Of a stretch of DNA of 33,339 bases, positions 1-7,440 are shown piece by piece. The position numbers and the translations under genes were made by a program. The stretch's first letter is position 1; each line of letters opens with the position of its first letter. Origin of the DNA: Oscillospiraceae bacterium (GTDB taxonomy: Bacteria; Bacillota; Clostridia; Oscillospirales; Ruminococcaceae); assembly GCA_020024235.1 (NCBI GenBank), contig JAHHUA010000002.1, positions 1 through 33,339 of the forward strand. Reading direction: 5' to 3'. The notes below the pieces were generated by a model. It saw only the letters and a program-made list of their open reading frames with translations, ran no database searches and was not told the DNA's origin.

Positions 1-52
1 CTCGCGATACCGCCGTGAAAGGGCGGTGTCTTAACCGCTTGACCAACGGGCC
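1..52 (-). tRNA. tRNA-Glu(TTC), partial (3' part lies outside the window)
   Basis: Read on the minus strand this begins with the same acceptor, D-arm and anticodon arm as the complete tRNA-Glu at 84-158; the 52 bases visible are identical to bases 107-158. The anticodon loop (bases 15-21) reads CTTTCAC, giving anticodon TTC. The T arm and the acceptor 3' half are cut off by the window edge. It is the second of two tandem tRNA-Glu copies. Confidence 0.93.
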
Positions 53-67
53 ATATTAATTTTTTAA

Positions 68-83
68 CTTTCTTTAAAGAAAG
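68..83 (-). terminator. 16-base perfect palindrome between the two tRNA-Glu genes
   Basis: Bases 68-83 read CTTTCTTTAAAGAAAG, a perfect palindrome directly abutting the CCA end of the upstream tRNA-Glu. In the minus-strand transcript it is followed by a short A/T-rich stretch (TTAAAAAATTAAT) but no clean run of U. It could be a weak terminator or a processing hairpin that helps RNases trim the tRNA 3' end. Since another tRNA follows, processing or partial termination is more likely than a full stop. Confidence 0.35.
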
Positions 84-158
84 TGGTGACCCGTGCGAGA
101 ATCGAACTCGCGATACCGCCGTGAAAGGGCGGTGTCTTAACCGCTTGACCAACGGGCC
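84..158 (-). tRNA. tRNA-Glu(TTC)
   Basis: The minus strand folds as a full cloverleaf of 75 bases including an encoded CCA end (plus-strand tgg at 84-86). The acceptor stem pairs GGCCCGT with ACGGGTC (one G-U). The anticodon stem is CCGCC/GGCGG around a CTTTCAC loop, giving anticodon TTC. The T arm GCGAG-TTCGATT-CTCGC is canonical. It delivers glutamate for GAA/GAG codons. It lies 8 bases downstream of tRNA-Met in the same transcript. Confidence 0.96.
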
Positions 159-166
159 ATAATATG

Positions 167-243
167 TGGTAGCGGCAGTCGGATTTGAACCAACGACACT
201 TCGGGTATGAACCGAATGCTCTAGCCAACTGAGCTATGCCGCC
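167..243 (-). tRNA. tRNA-Met(CAT), elongator type
   Basis: The minus strand gives a 77-base cloverleaf with encoded CCA. The acceptor stem is GGCGGCA/TGCCGCT, with a G-U closing pair. The anticodon stem is TTCGG/CCGAA with loop TTCATAC, so the anticodon is CAT. The three consecutive G-C pairs at the base of the anticodon stem that mark initiator tRNA are absent, so this reads as elongator methionine tRNA. A lysidine-modified tRNA-Ile2 also has a CAT gene anticodon and cannot be fully excluded by eye. Confidence 0.92.
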
Positions 244-267
244 ACATCTGATGAACTAACAAGGCTT

Positions 268-296
268 ATGATACCATGAAACATTTGAAATGTCAA
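268..296 (-). promoter_or_regulatory. Sigma-A-type promoter of the tRNA cluster
   Basis: On the minus strand a perfect -35 TTGACA (291-296) and a -10 TATCAT (268-273) are separated by exactly 17 bases. The tRNA-Met gene starts about 25 bases downstream of the -10. This is one of the best promoters in the window, as expected for a stable-RNA gene. Confidence 0.8.
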
Positions 297-390
297 GGCT
301 ATTTTTTTTATTTTTTTCATTTCCCTTTAAATCACAATTATTATATATATTTTATTCTGTTTTTTAACATTTATGCACAATTTTAAGCTC

Positions 391-984
391 TTAATTATTA
401 AACAGTACCGCATTTCCTATATGATCTTCATTATCCCAAATTTTAACATCAATGCGTTTCCATAAGTCCTTTTTTTCTCTTTCCACCTCAATCAGATATG
501 AGGTACATGGTGATTCTTCCCCTTTTTTTCCCTTTAAATATTTACTTACTTTGTTTATTCTTAGAACAGAACATTCTTTTCCGTCTGTAAAAACCTGTAT
601 ATTTTTTATATCAGGGCATATATCAGATAATCCCTGTTTAAATTTTTTCAAAGCCATAGGTCTGAAATATATAAATATTGTAGGCAGTCCGCCTTTTTCA
701 ATAAATGCATGCATAGCATATATTTCTAATTCATCAATTTCTGCATCAATTTGTATTTTTTCGCAAACAGGTATATTTTGCCCCCAAAACTCCAGATTTT
801 TTTGAGCATAGTCTTTCACAGCTACAAAAAATGGGTAACTTCTATCCGGAACATTTAACTCATAATATCCGTTCTCATCTGTTGTGGCTGTATATAGATC
901 ATTAAAATTTTCATCTTTTAAATATATATCGGCTTTGTCTATAAATTTTCCGTTTTTATCTTTTACATAGCCAATTAAAACCAT
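391..984 (-). CDS. Unknown protein with carboxypeptidase-regulatory-like N-terminal domain
   Basis: A 197-residue protein that I do not recognise beyond its N-terminus. Residues 1 to about 55 (VLIGYVKDKNGKFIDKADIY, then TTDENGYYEL) have the pattern of a carboxypeptidase-regulatory-like/Cna-B-like beta-sandwich: G-x-V-x-D-x-x-G, then T-x-x-x-G-x-Y. The rest (about 140 residues) contains K-x-L-E-F-W-G and a C-terminal segment rich in beta-type sequence and charged residues. There is no signal peptide or membrane segment, so it is probably cytoplasmic. An in-frame ATG lies two codons upstream (990), but AAGGGG then sits almost on that codon. The ATG at 984 leaves a normal 7-base spacing, so I chose it. 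It stands alone between the tRNA cluster and the phosphate operon, and its function is unknown. Confidence 0.75.
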   Translation of the reverse strand: MVLIGYVKDKNGKFIDKADIYLKDENFNDLYTATTDENGYYELNVPDRSYPFFVAVKDYAQKNLEFWGQNIPVCEKIQIDAEIDELEIYAMHAFIEKGGLPTIFIYFRPMALKKFKQGLSDICPDIKNIQVFTDGKECSVLRINKVSKYLKGKKGEESPCTSYLIEVEREKKDLWKRIDVKIWDNEDHIGNAVLFNN

Positions 985-1172
985 AGCCATTCCCCTTTTG
1001 TTTTTATTATTTAAATCATATCATAATTTAATAGTAAAATCAGCAAACTGTAAAAAACAAAAACCCTATGAAGATGTCTGACACCATTGTTGGAAGCCAT
1101 TATGTGTATATTACAGTATCATATACTTATTTCATACCAGCAGTTACTATAGAAGTTAATTTGATTATCACA

Positions 1173-1208
1173 GAAGTCCTCTCTTCCATTTTATGATAAG
1201 AGGACTTC
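1173..1208 (-). terminator. Hairpin after the phosphate operon
   Basis: A perfect 10-base inverted repeat, GAAGTCCTCT (1173-1182) and AGAGGACTTC (1199-1208), lies 23 bases beyond the stop codon of the HD-domain gene. The minus-strand RNA after the stem is A/U-rich but has no strong U-run, so efficiency is uncertain. Position and stem strength suggest the end of the pst-pho transcript. Confidence 0.55.
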
Positions 1209-1231
1209 CTGATTTATTAATTCGATATATT

Positions 1232-1888
1232 TTAAAGCACTTTTCCACCGTTTACTGTAAGTCTAAATTGTGCACCTAATATTTCTGCTGCACCACGGCA
1301 CATCATCATACGACCTAAAAAAATATCAAAATACTCATACATAGAACAAATGTTGTTGTCAACTTGCAGATTCAAAGATATTTTTCCTTCTGCTAAATCA
1401 ACTTTTAAGCTGGATTCTGTAACAGCATAATTTACCCTGTCATGAATATCGAACTTATCTTTTTCTTTTAGCCTTACACGGTTACGACGCACATCAGATT
1501 TGTCGGCAAGAATAATTGCCGCTGACACCGCATCTTTTGCGCCTCCGGTAGACTCATCATGATTGCCAATAGCAGAAATTACAATCATTCTGTCTTCTAA
1601 AGGCATATCAGTTTCCCTGAGTATAGTATTAGCCAGTATAGCACCGATTTCAGCATGACCGGAACGGTTCACTGCATTTCCGATATCATGCATCACTCCG
1701 GATATTCTTGCCAGTTCCTGTTCATGTTCTGAATATCCTAAAGACTGCAAAATATAGGCAGCCCTATCAGCAACCAATGTACAGTGTGCTATTGAGTGAT
1801 CAGTGAAACCAAGAAGCCCAAGGTTTTGATTTCCTTTTTCCAAAAGTGCCAATACTTCCGGATTCTTTTTAATTTCTTCGTAAGTCAT
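1232..1888 (-). CDS. HD-domain metal-dependent phosphohydrolase at the end of the pst-pho operon
   Basis: A 218-residue HD-superfamily protein. Likely metal ligands are His35, the His67-Asp68 pair (GVMHDIGN), His78, His110 (GNHDE) and Asp129 (LADKSD), the arrangement of HD phosphohydrolases acting on nucleotides or other phosphoesters. There is no synthetase, PAS, GAF or receiver domain, so it is a stand-alone hydrolase, probably cytoplasmic. It starts 24 bases after phoR with AGGTG eight bases before the ATG, and nothing suggests a separate promoter, so I infer cotranscription with the phosphate regulon. The substrate cannot be read from sequence; its position suggests release or turnover of a phosphorylated metabolite under phosphate limitation. 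The family call is firm, the role inferred. Confidence 0.85.
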   Translation of the reverse strand: MTYEEIKKNPEVLALLEKGNQNLGLLGFTDHSIAHCTLVADRAAYILQSLGYSEHEQELARISGVMHDIGNAVNRSGHAEIGAILANTILRETDMPLEDRMIVISAIGNHDESTGGAKDAVSAAIILADKSDVRRNRVRLKEKDKFDIHDRVNYAVTESSLKVDLAEGKISLNLQVDNNICSMYEYFDIFLGRMMMCRGAAEILGAQFRLTVNGGKVL

Positions 1889-1912
1889 ATCTTTTTCACC
1901 TGCAATTCATTC

Positions 1913-3571
1913 TTACCCTTGCCCCTTTGGAAGTGTCACAATAATTGTTGTTCCAATTCCCTGTTTGCTTTGAAGTTCTATAGTTCCATGATGATACTGT
2001 ACAACGTGCTTAACAATAGACAATCCCAAACCTGTACCTCCGGATTGTTTGGAATGACTTTTATCCACACAATAAAAACGTTCAAATACTCTGCTTTGTT
2101 GATCTTCCGGAATTCCGACTCCGGTATCCTTGACAGTTATAACTGCTTTGTTATCTACCTGACTGAGAATTACTTCCACATGGCCGTTATTAACATTATA
2201 TTTTATGGCATTGTCGCAAAGATTATAGAGCATCTCGAAAAGAAGTCGGTTTACACCAAAAACCTCAGCTTCCCCGGAAAATGTCGTTTCAATATTCCGC
2301 ATAGCTGCCGAATCCTGAAGTACGGAAAGCACTTCACCGGTAAGAGTATGCAGATTTACCTGCTCCATAGGTATAGTTTCATCTTCTTCCAGCTGAGAAA
2401 GCCTGATAATATCGTCGATTAGATTGACAAGACGAGTGGATTCTTTTCTAATGTTTCTTGCAAATCTAGGTATATCTTCCGCTTTCATCAAACCGTTTTC
2501 AATCAGCTCTGCACTTCCTATAATAGATTGCAGAGGCGTTTTCAATTCATGAGAAACATTGGCTGTAAATTCCTGCCTGTTTCGTTCAGAAGCAGCCTGC
2601 TCCGTTACATCAAATGCAAGCATAACCTCTCCGATAATCCGTTCCTCTGAAACTATTCTGCTAATATTAATTTGGTATTCCCGGCCACTTCGTTTGATTC
2701 GAAGTGCCTCATGTCCGGTATTTTGAGCCTTGTGTATTGCTTCGGAAAGCTCGCTGCTGCGATCAACCGTCAAAAAGTCCTGACTGATACAATTTTCTCC
2801 GGTTTTAAAAATAGCTTTTGCTGCCGGGTTGATATTCAGAATCTTTCCTTGATCGTTAAGAAGCACAAGACCTTCTTCCATCTGAACAGTAATCTGATTA
2901 AACTCATCATTTTTCCATTGCAGTTCTTTCAACTGGTGATCAATCTGCTTGTGCTGTAAGTGAATTCGATGAAGCAGAGGAGCCAACTCCTCATAGGTTT
3001 CATTTTCCATTGGATGATCCAAATCCAATTCGTTAAATGGCTTTACAATATTTTTTGCCATCCTTGTTGCCAAAATTAATGAGAGAATTGCAGAAAATAC
3101 AAAAATAACAATAATCGGATGGAGCATTCCCATTACAAGAAACAGTGATGTAATATGACTTATAGAAATACGCAAAACAGAGCCATCTTCCATTTTGACA
3201 GCTTCATACAATGTCTTTTCTGTGAGTGTATCAGAATAACGGGAGCTGCTGCCAACACCTGTTTTCAGTGCTTCCTGAACTTCTTCACGCCCTATATGGT
3301 TTTCCATTGCAGAAGCATCTACATCTGTATCATAAATGATTTCTCCGTTTTGTGCAATCCATGTCAGACGATATCGATCGGATTTCAATTCTTCCAGGTA
3401 AGAAACTCCCAGTTTTTTTGTTGCAGCAGCTGCAAATTCCAGTTCATCCCTGAGTTCATCCTGCTGAACCGTGTCAAAATATTTGCTCATGCTTCCCGTT
3501 ATGATGAGCATTGTGACCAGTAATACGGATACGGATGCAATAAAAATAGAGCGGAAAATTTTACTTGTCAT
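1913..3571 (-). CDS. phoR: Phosphate-regulon sensor histidine kinase PhoR
   Basis: A 552-residue membrane histidine kinase. The N-terminal membrane segment (about residues 5-28) is followed by an extracellular sensor region (about 30-140), a second membrane segment (IIVIFVFSAILSLIL), a HAMP-like linker and a PAS-like domain (LVLLNDQGKILNINPAAKAI). The HisKA motif SHELKTPLQ carries the phosphorylated His341. The ATPase domain shows the N box (DNAIKYN), G1 (DTGVGIPEDQ) and G2 (GGTGLGLSIV). It should phosphorylate PhoP when phosphate is scarce, with input from Pst/PhoU. The frame stays open another 19 codons into phoP, but the ATG at 3571 has GGGAGG six bases upstream and overlaps the phoP stop by 11 bases, which implies translational coupling. 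The specificity call rests on operon context. Confidence 0.93.
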   Translation of the reverse strand: MTSKIFRSIFIASVSVLLVTMLIITGSMSKYFDTVQQDELRDELEFAAAATKKLGVSYLEELKSDRYRLTWIAQNGEIIYDTDVDASAMENHIGREEVQEALKTGVGSSSRYSDTLTEKTLYEAVKMEDGSVLRISISHITSLFLVMGMLHPIIVIFVFSAILSLILATRMAKNIVKPFNELDLDHPMENETYEELAPLLHRIHLQHKQIDHQLKELQWKNDEFNQITVQMEEGLVLLNDQGKILNINPAAKAIFKTGENCISQDFLTVDRSSELSEAIHKAQNTGHEALRIKRSGREYQINISRIVSEERIIGEVMLAFDVTEQAASERNRQEFTANVSHELKTPLQSIIGSAELIENGLMKAEDIPRFARNIRKESTRLVNLIDDIIRLSQLEEDETIPMEQVNLHTLTGEVLSVLQDSAAMRNIETTFSGEAEVFGVNRLLFEMLYNLCDNAIKYNVNNGHVEVILSQVDNKAVITVKDTGVGIPEDQQSRVFERFYCVDKSHSKQSGGTGLGLSIVKHVVQYHHGTIELQSKQGIGTTIIVTLPKGQG

Positions 3572-4244
3572 TGTAAACCTCCCAACGATATCCAACATTC
3601 CGAACCGTTTCAATGTATTTTCCGGCATTTCCCAGTTTCATACGAAGTGTCCGAATGTGCATATCAAGAGTGCGGCTGTCACCCATATAGTCCATATTCC
3701 ATACCTGAGAGAAAAGCTGATCACGACTAAATGCAATTCCCGGATGTGATATGAAAATCCGAAGAAGTTCAAATTCCTTATATGTTAGATTTACACGTTT
3801 GTGATCCACAACAACTGTTCGCTCATCCAGATTTATCAACACATTGCCCTTTTCAAGTATATGAGGATGATCCGAGGGCTGACATCTGCGCAAAACTGCT
3901 TTGATTCTCGAAACCATTTCCATCATGCCAAAGGGTTTTACAAGATAATCATCAGCTCCCAAGTCAAGACTTTGTATTTTATCATATTCCTCCCCTTTGG
4001 CAGTAGCCATAATTACCGGAATACGATATAGTTCTGCATTTTTTCTCATTTTTCTCAGCAATTCGATGCCATCTATACCGGGCAACATCACATCCAAAAT
4101 AACCAAATCCGGATGATCTTTCTGAAGTGCCTCCCAAAAAGAAGTACCATCCTCAAATCCTTGGGATTCAAATCCTGTAGAATTTAATGTGTATAGTTCA
4201 ATTTCTCTTGTACTGGTGTCATCTTCTACGCACCAAATCATCAT
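3561..4244 (-). CDS. phoP: Phosphate-regulon response regulator PhoP (OmpR family)
   Basis: A 227-residue OmpR/PhoB-type regulator. The receiver domain (1-115) has the acidic pair Asp8-Asp9, phosphoacceptor Asp51 (VILDVMLPG), Thr81 and Lys103 (ADDYLVKPFG). The C-terminal winged helix (about 130-225) has the family signatures LTYKEFELL, RDQLFSQVW and RTLDMHIRTLRMKL. Phosphorylated by PhoR, it should bind TT(T/A)ACA repeats such as those upstream of pstS. A longer frame begins at 4286 inside phoU, but MMIWCVEDD is the normal family start: the ATG at 4244 overlaps the phoU stop as ATGA and follows AAAGGGG. A second ATG directly after it (4241) is equally possible. Confidence 0.94.
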   Translation of the reverse strand: MMIWCVEDDTSTREIELYTLNSTGFESQGFEDGTSFWEALQKDHPDLVILDVMLPGIDGIELLRKMRKNAELYRIPVIMATAKGEEYDKIQSLDLGADDYLVKPFGMMEMVSRIKAVLRRCQPSDHPHILEKGNVLINLDERTVVVDHKRVNLTYKEFELLRIFISHPGIAFSRDQLFSQVWNMDYMGDSRTLDMHIRTLRMKLGNAGKYIETVRNVGYRWEVYNDK

Positions 4245-4888
4245 ACTTCCCCTTTCCATTGACCATTTACAGAGTAAATAACCCATTGGGCAATATTTAC
4301 TGCATGATCTCCTATACGTTCAAAGTACTTGGAAATCATCAAATAGTCAAGCACAAATTCTCCATCTTGTGGATTTTTTGCGATCATTCCAATCAGAAGC
4401 TTTTTTATTTCCAAAAAAAATTCATCTACCGTGTCATCTTGTTTAATTACATCCTCTGCAAGATTTACATCTTTTTTTACAAAAGCATCAATGCTCTGAC
4501 TCACCATTTGAATGGTTGCAACAGACATTTTGTGAATCAGACCTCCATCCTCCATTTTTTGATTTTGAATAAAAGGTATGATTTCTGCAATATCCTCTGC
4601 CTGATCCCCTATACGCTCTATATCGGTTACCATTTTGAGTGCTGCTGAAATTTGTCGCAGATCTTTTGCAACCGGCTGCTGTTGAAGAAGCAGTTTTACA
4701 CATAGTGACTCAATTTCTCGTTCTGACTGGTCAATCCCCATGCCATCTTGAATCACCTGCTGAGCAAGTTCGGTATTTCCATAAAGCAGTGCACGGGAAG
4801 CCGTCGCAATCATTGTTTCACACATTGCACTCAGTTCAATTATTTTTCTGTTAAGGGTATTTAATTGTTCATCCAGTCTGCTTCTCAT
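4241..4888 (-). CDS. phoU: Phosphate signalling protein PhoU
   Basis: A 215-residue all-helical protein of normal PhoU length, built of two related three-helix repeats. Each repeat has the acidic metal-binding motif: ERIGDQAEDIAE in the first and FERIGDHAVNIAQ in the second (E-R-x-G-D-x-A-x-x-I). In this family PhoU sits between the Pst transporter and the PhoR kinase and shuts the kinase down when phosphate is plentiful. Start and stop both overlap neighbours (TAATG with pstB, ATGA with phoP), so it is translated as part of the operon. Confidence 0.95.
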   Translation of the reverse strand: MRSRLDEQLNTLNRKIIELSAMCETMIATASRALLYGNTELAQQVIQDGMGIDQSEREIESLCVKLLLQQQPVAKDLRQISAALKMVTDIERIGDQAEDIAEIIPFIQNQKMEDGGLIHKMSVATIQMVSQSIDAFVKKDVNLAEDVIKQDDTVDEFFLEIKKLLIGMIAKNPQDGEFVLDYLMISKYFERIGDHAVNIAQWVIYSVNGQWKGEV

Positions 4889-5637
4889 TATCCAAACCTC
4901 CCTGTAATATAGTCCTCTGTTCTCTTATCCTGTGGATGTGAGAATAATCCGTCTGTAGTTTGATATTCAATCAAATCACCCAACAGAAAAAATGCTGTAT
5001 TATCTGAAATACGGACTGCCTGCTGCATATTATGTGTTACCATTATAATGGTATATTTCTTTTTAAGCTCTATCGCCAAATCTTCAATGTGTGAAGTGGA
5101 AATTGGGTCCAGTGCGGATGTAGGTTCGTCCATCAGCAATACTTTGGGTTCTACTGCCAAAGCTCTTGCAATGCAAAGCCTCTGCTGCTGGCCACCGGAC
5201 AGTCCCAATGCATTTTTTTTGAGTCTGTCCTTTACCTCATTCCAAATTGCTGCTCCTTTCAGGGATTCTTCTACAATTTCATCCAGCTTTGCACGGTTTT
5301 TGATTCCATGTGTTCGTGGACCATATGCCACATTATCATAAATACTCATAGGAAAAGGATTGGGCTTTTGAAATACCATTCCAACTTCCTTTCTTAACTG
5401 ATTTACATTCCAGTCAAAAATATTCTGTTCTTCATACAGAACTTCACCTGTGATTTTTACGCTTGGGATAAGGTCATTCATTCTGTTTAATGTCTTTAAA
5501 AATGTGGATTTTCCACATCCTGAAGGCCCGATAAATGCTGTAATCTGATTTTCAGGAATATTGATTGAAATATCTTTTAAGGCCTGATGTTCACCATACC
5601 ATAGGCATAGGTCATTTGCCTTTATTATATCACTCAT
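4888..5637 (-). CDS. pstB: Phosphate ABC transporter ATPase PstB
   Basis: A 249-residue ABC ATPase of usual PstB length. It has Walker A GPSGCGKST (37-45), the Q loop (VFQKPNPFP, typical of PstB), the signature LSGGQQQR, Walker B VLLMDEP followed by TSALDP, and the switch histidine in MVTHNM. The PNPFPMSIYDNVAYGPR stretch after the Q loop is characteristic of PstB rather than other ABC ATPases. It drives phosphate import through PstA/PstC. It overlaps pstA by four bases (ATGA) and phoU by one. Confidence 0.97.
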   Translation of the reverse strand: MSDIIKANDLCLWYGEHQALKDISINIPENQITAFIGPSGCGKSTFLKTLNRMNDLIPSVKITGEVLYEEQNIFDWNVNQLRKEVGMVFQKPNPFPMSIYDNVAYGPRTHGIKNRAKLDEIVEESLKGAAIWNEVKDRLKKNALGLSGGQQQRLCIARALAVEPKVLLMDEPTSALDPISTSHIEDLAIELKKKYTIIMVTHNMQQAVRISDNTAFFLLGDLIEYQTTDGLFSHPQDKRTEDYITGRFG

Positions 5638-6497
5638 AGACTTCTCCTTTTCTGATAGTATGACTGCACCAAAGATGCAGAAAGATTAATTAGCACTGTC
5701 AGAATCATTAATATTGAGGCAATTGCAAACGCAACTTCAAATTCTCCGTTTTCTTTGGCATAAACATAGAGGGAAACCGTCAGTGTTGCACCTGAATTTA
5801 CCATTCCCTCAAAAAAGCCGCTTAGTGCATGAGCAAATCCTGCTGTATAAAATAATGCTGCGGTTTCACCCATAATACGGCCAACAGAGAGAATACATCC
5901 TGTGATAATACCGTCCACGCATCCGGGCAGAACGACTGTACGAACCACACGCCATTTTCCTGCACCCAGTCCAAATGCCCCCTCACGATAGCTTTGAGGA
6001 ACGGTTTTCAGACTTTCCTGAGTTGTTCGCATAATGGTTGGCAGATTCATAATGACTAATGTCAGACTACCAGCCAGCAGAGATGTTCCCAAATGAAGGA
6101 ATTCACAGAAAAAAATCATACCAACCAGTCCGTATATAATGGAAGGAATACCTGATAAGGTTTCGGTTGTATACTCAATGATACTGACTAACTTGTGATT
6201 GGTAGCATACTCTGTCAGATAAATTGCGGCTCCGACACCGATGGGAAGTACAATGAGCAGTGTAGAAATTACAATATAAATCGTGTTCAGAATATCCGGC
6301 AGGATACCGATAGTACCTTTAAGGCGACTGGGCTTTGTGGTCAACAGTTCCCAGCTGATATTGGGCAGACCCTTTGCCATAATATATACAATAAGAAAGA
6401 GTACCAAAGCACTGATAGCTGCAACAGAAATCAGCATGAAACTTCTCATTGCTTTATCGTAAAATCTGCGCTTGGCAGCTAATTTTTCACTTTTCAT
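5634..6497 (-). CDS. pstA: Phosphate ABC transporter permease PstA
   Basis: A 287-residue integral membrane protein with about six membrane helices. The coupling EAA loop is near REGAFGLGAGKWRVVRTVVLPG, and GIPSIIYGLVGMIFF is the motif shared by PstA and PstC. A basic cytoplasmic N-terminus (KLAAKRRFYDK) precedes the first helix. With PstC it forms the channel of the high-affinity phosphate importer. It starts two bases after the pstC stop, with a GGAGG ribosome site inside the pstC end. Confidence 0.95.
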   Translation of the reverse strand: MKSEKLAAKRRFYDKAMRSFMLISVAAISALVLFLIVYIMAKGLPNISWELLTTKPSRLKGTIGILPDILNTIYIVISTLLIVLPIGVGAAIYLTEYATNHKLVSIIEYTTETLSGIPSIIYGLVGMIFFCEFLHLGTSLLAGSLTLVIMNLPTIMRTTQESLKTVPQSYREGAFGLGAGKWRVVRTVVLPGCVDGIITGCILSVGRIMGETAALFYTAGFAHALSGFFEGMVNSGATLTVSLYVYAKENGEFEVAFAIASILMILTVLINLSASLVQSYYQKRRSL

Positions 6498-6499
6498 TA

Positions 6500-7375
6500 T
6501 TATCCCTCCTTATTCTTTTTAATAAAGAAGTTAAGAGCTGCATTGATTAACATAATAAAGAGGAACAGAACCAATGCAATGGAAAACAGTGCCTGACGCT
6601 GCAAACCTTCTCCAGCATAAGACATCTCACTGGCTACCGCAGTTGTCAAAAAGCGAACACTTTGCTGCAATGATGGCATATTCGGTGCATTTCCGGATAC
6701 CATCATAACAGCAGTCGCTTCGCCTATAGCTCTGCCAATTCCCAGCACAATTGATGCAGCAATTCCACTCTTTGCGGCTGGTACAGAAACTCTGAAATAT
6801 GTTTCTACAGGGGTAGCTCCCAGTGCCAAAGAAGCGTCCTCATATTCTGATGGAACAGCGTCCAAAGCGGTGATTGACACCTTGATAATTGAAGGAAGAA
6901 TCATGACTGTCAGCACCAAAATAGCCGCCAAAAGGCTGGCACCGTCAGGAACATTGAGAATTATACGAATTCCCGGAACAAGAACCAGCATACCCACAAG
7001 TCCATATACTACAGAAGGTATACCCGCCAGTAAATCGACTGCTGATGTAATCAGAGCCTTGAGCTTGGGGGAAGCCAATTTAGAAAGATAAACAGATGCA
7101 AAAAAACCGATTGGTACACCAAGTGCAATAGCTCCGGCAGTTCCGTACACACTGGACAGTACAAAGGGGAGAATTCCGAATTGTGGGTTTGTTGTATGGG
7201 TGGAGGCCCATGTTTTGCCGAACATGAACTTAAAAAATCCGATTTGAGAGATTGCTGGAATTCCTGAAATTACAAGGTAAATTGTGATAATCAATACAAA
7301 GCCAACTGTTACCAGTCCCATTAATAAAAATATTCCGTGAATGGTGTTTTCCAGCAAATTGTGTTTGCGCTGCAT
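6500..7375 (-). CDS. pstC: Phosphate ABC transporter permease PstC
   Basis: A 291-residue membrane permease with about six helices. The GIPSVVYGLVGMLVL motif and an EAA-type loop (EYEDASLALGATPVETYFRVSVPAAKSG) identify the PstC family. The frame can be extended to an ATG at 7408, but that codon lies by the loop of the terminator-like hairpin after pstS. The ATG at 7375 (MQRKHNLLEN) has AAAGGA seven bases upstream, so I chose it. It pairs with PstA. Confidence 0.94.
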   Translation of the reverse strand: MQRKHNLLENTIHGIFLLMGLVTVGFVLIITIYLVISGIPAISQIGFFKFMFGKTWASTHTTNPQFGILPFVLSSVYGTAGAIALGVPIGFFASVYLSKLASPKLKALITSAVDLLAGIPSVVYGLVGMLVLVPGIRIILNVPDGASLLAAILVLTVMILPSIIKVSITALDAVPSEYEDASLALGATPVETYFRVSVPAAKSGIAASIVLGIGRAIGEATAVMMVSGNAPNMPSLQQSVRFLTTAVASEMSYAGEGLQRQALFSIALVLFLFIMLINAALNFFIKKNKEG

Positions 7376-7390
7376 ATAATTGTCCTTTCT

Positions 7391-7423
7391 AAAAAACGGC
7401 GGCTTCATGTGAGAAGAAGCCGC
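7391..7423 (-). terminator. Partial terminator/attenuator between pstS and pstC
   Basis: The minus-strand RNA forms an 8-pair GC-rich stem from GCGGCTTC (7416-7423) and GAAGCCGC (7399-7406) with a 9-base loop, followed by six U (7391-7396). It lies 17 bases past the pstS stop and just before the pstC ribosome site. The form is that of an intrinsic terminator, and its place suggests that most transcripts stop after pstS, giving more binding protein than membrane subunits. Confidence 0.8.
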
Positions 7424-7440
7424 TGTTTCATTATGATTCT

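Noticed and set aside
1796..2422. A 208-codon open frame on the plus strand overlapping phoR and the HD gene.
   Set aside because: It is antisense to two clearly recognisable genes, has no ribosome site and no recognisable domain. The same applies to the other antisense frames over phoP-phoU, guaB, serS, rsmG and mnmG.
3572..3628. Upstream extension of phoR by 19 codons.
   Set aside because: It would lie inside phoP; the ATG at 3571 has a well-spaced GGGAGG and the usual short cytoplasmic N-terminus.
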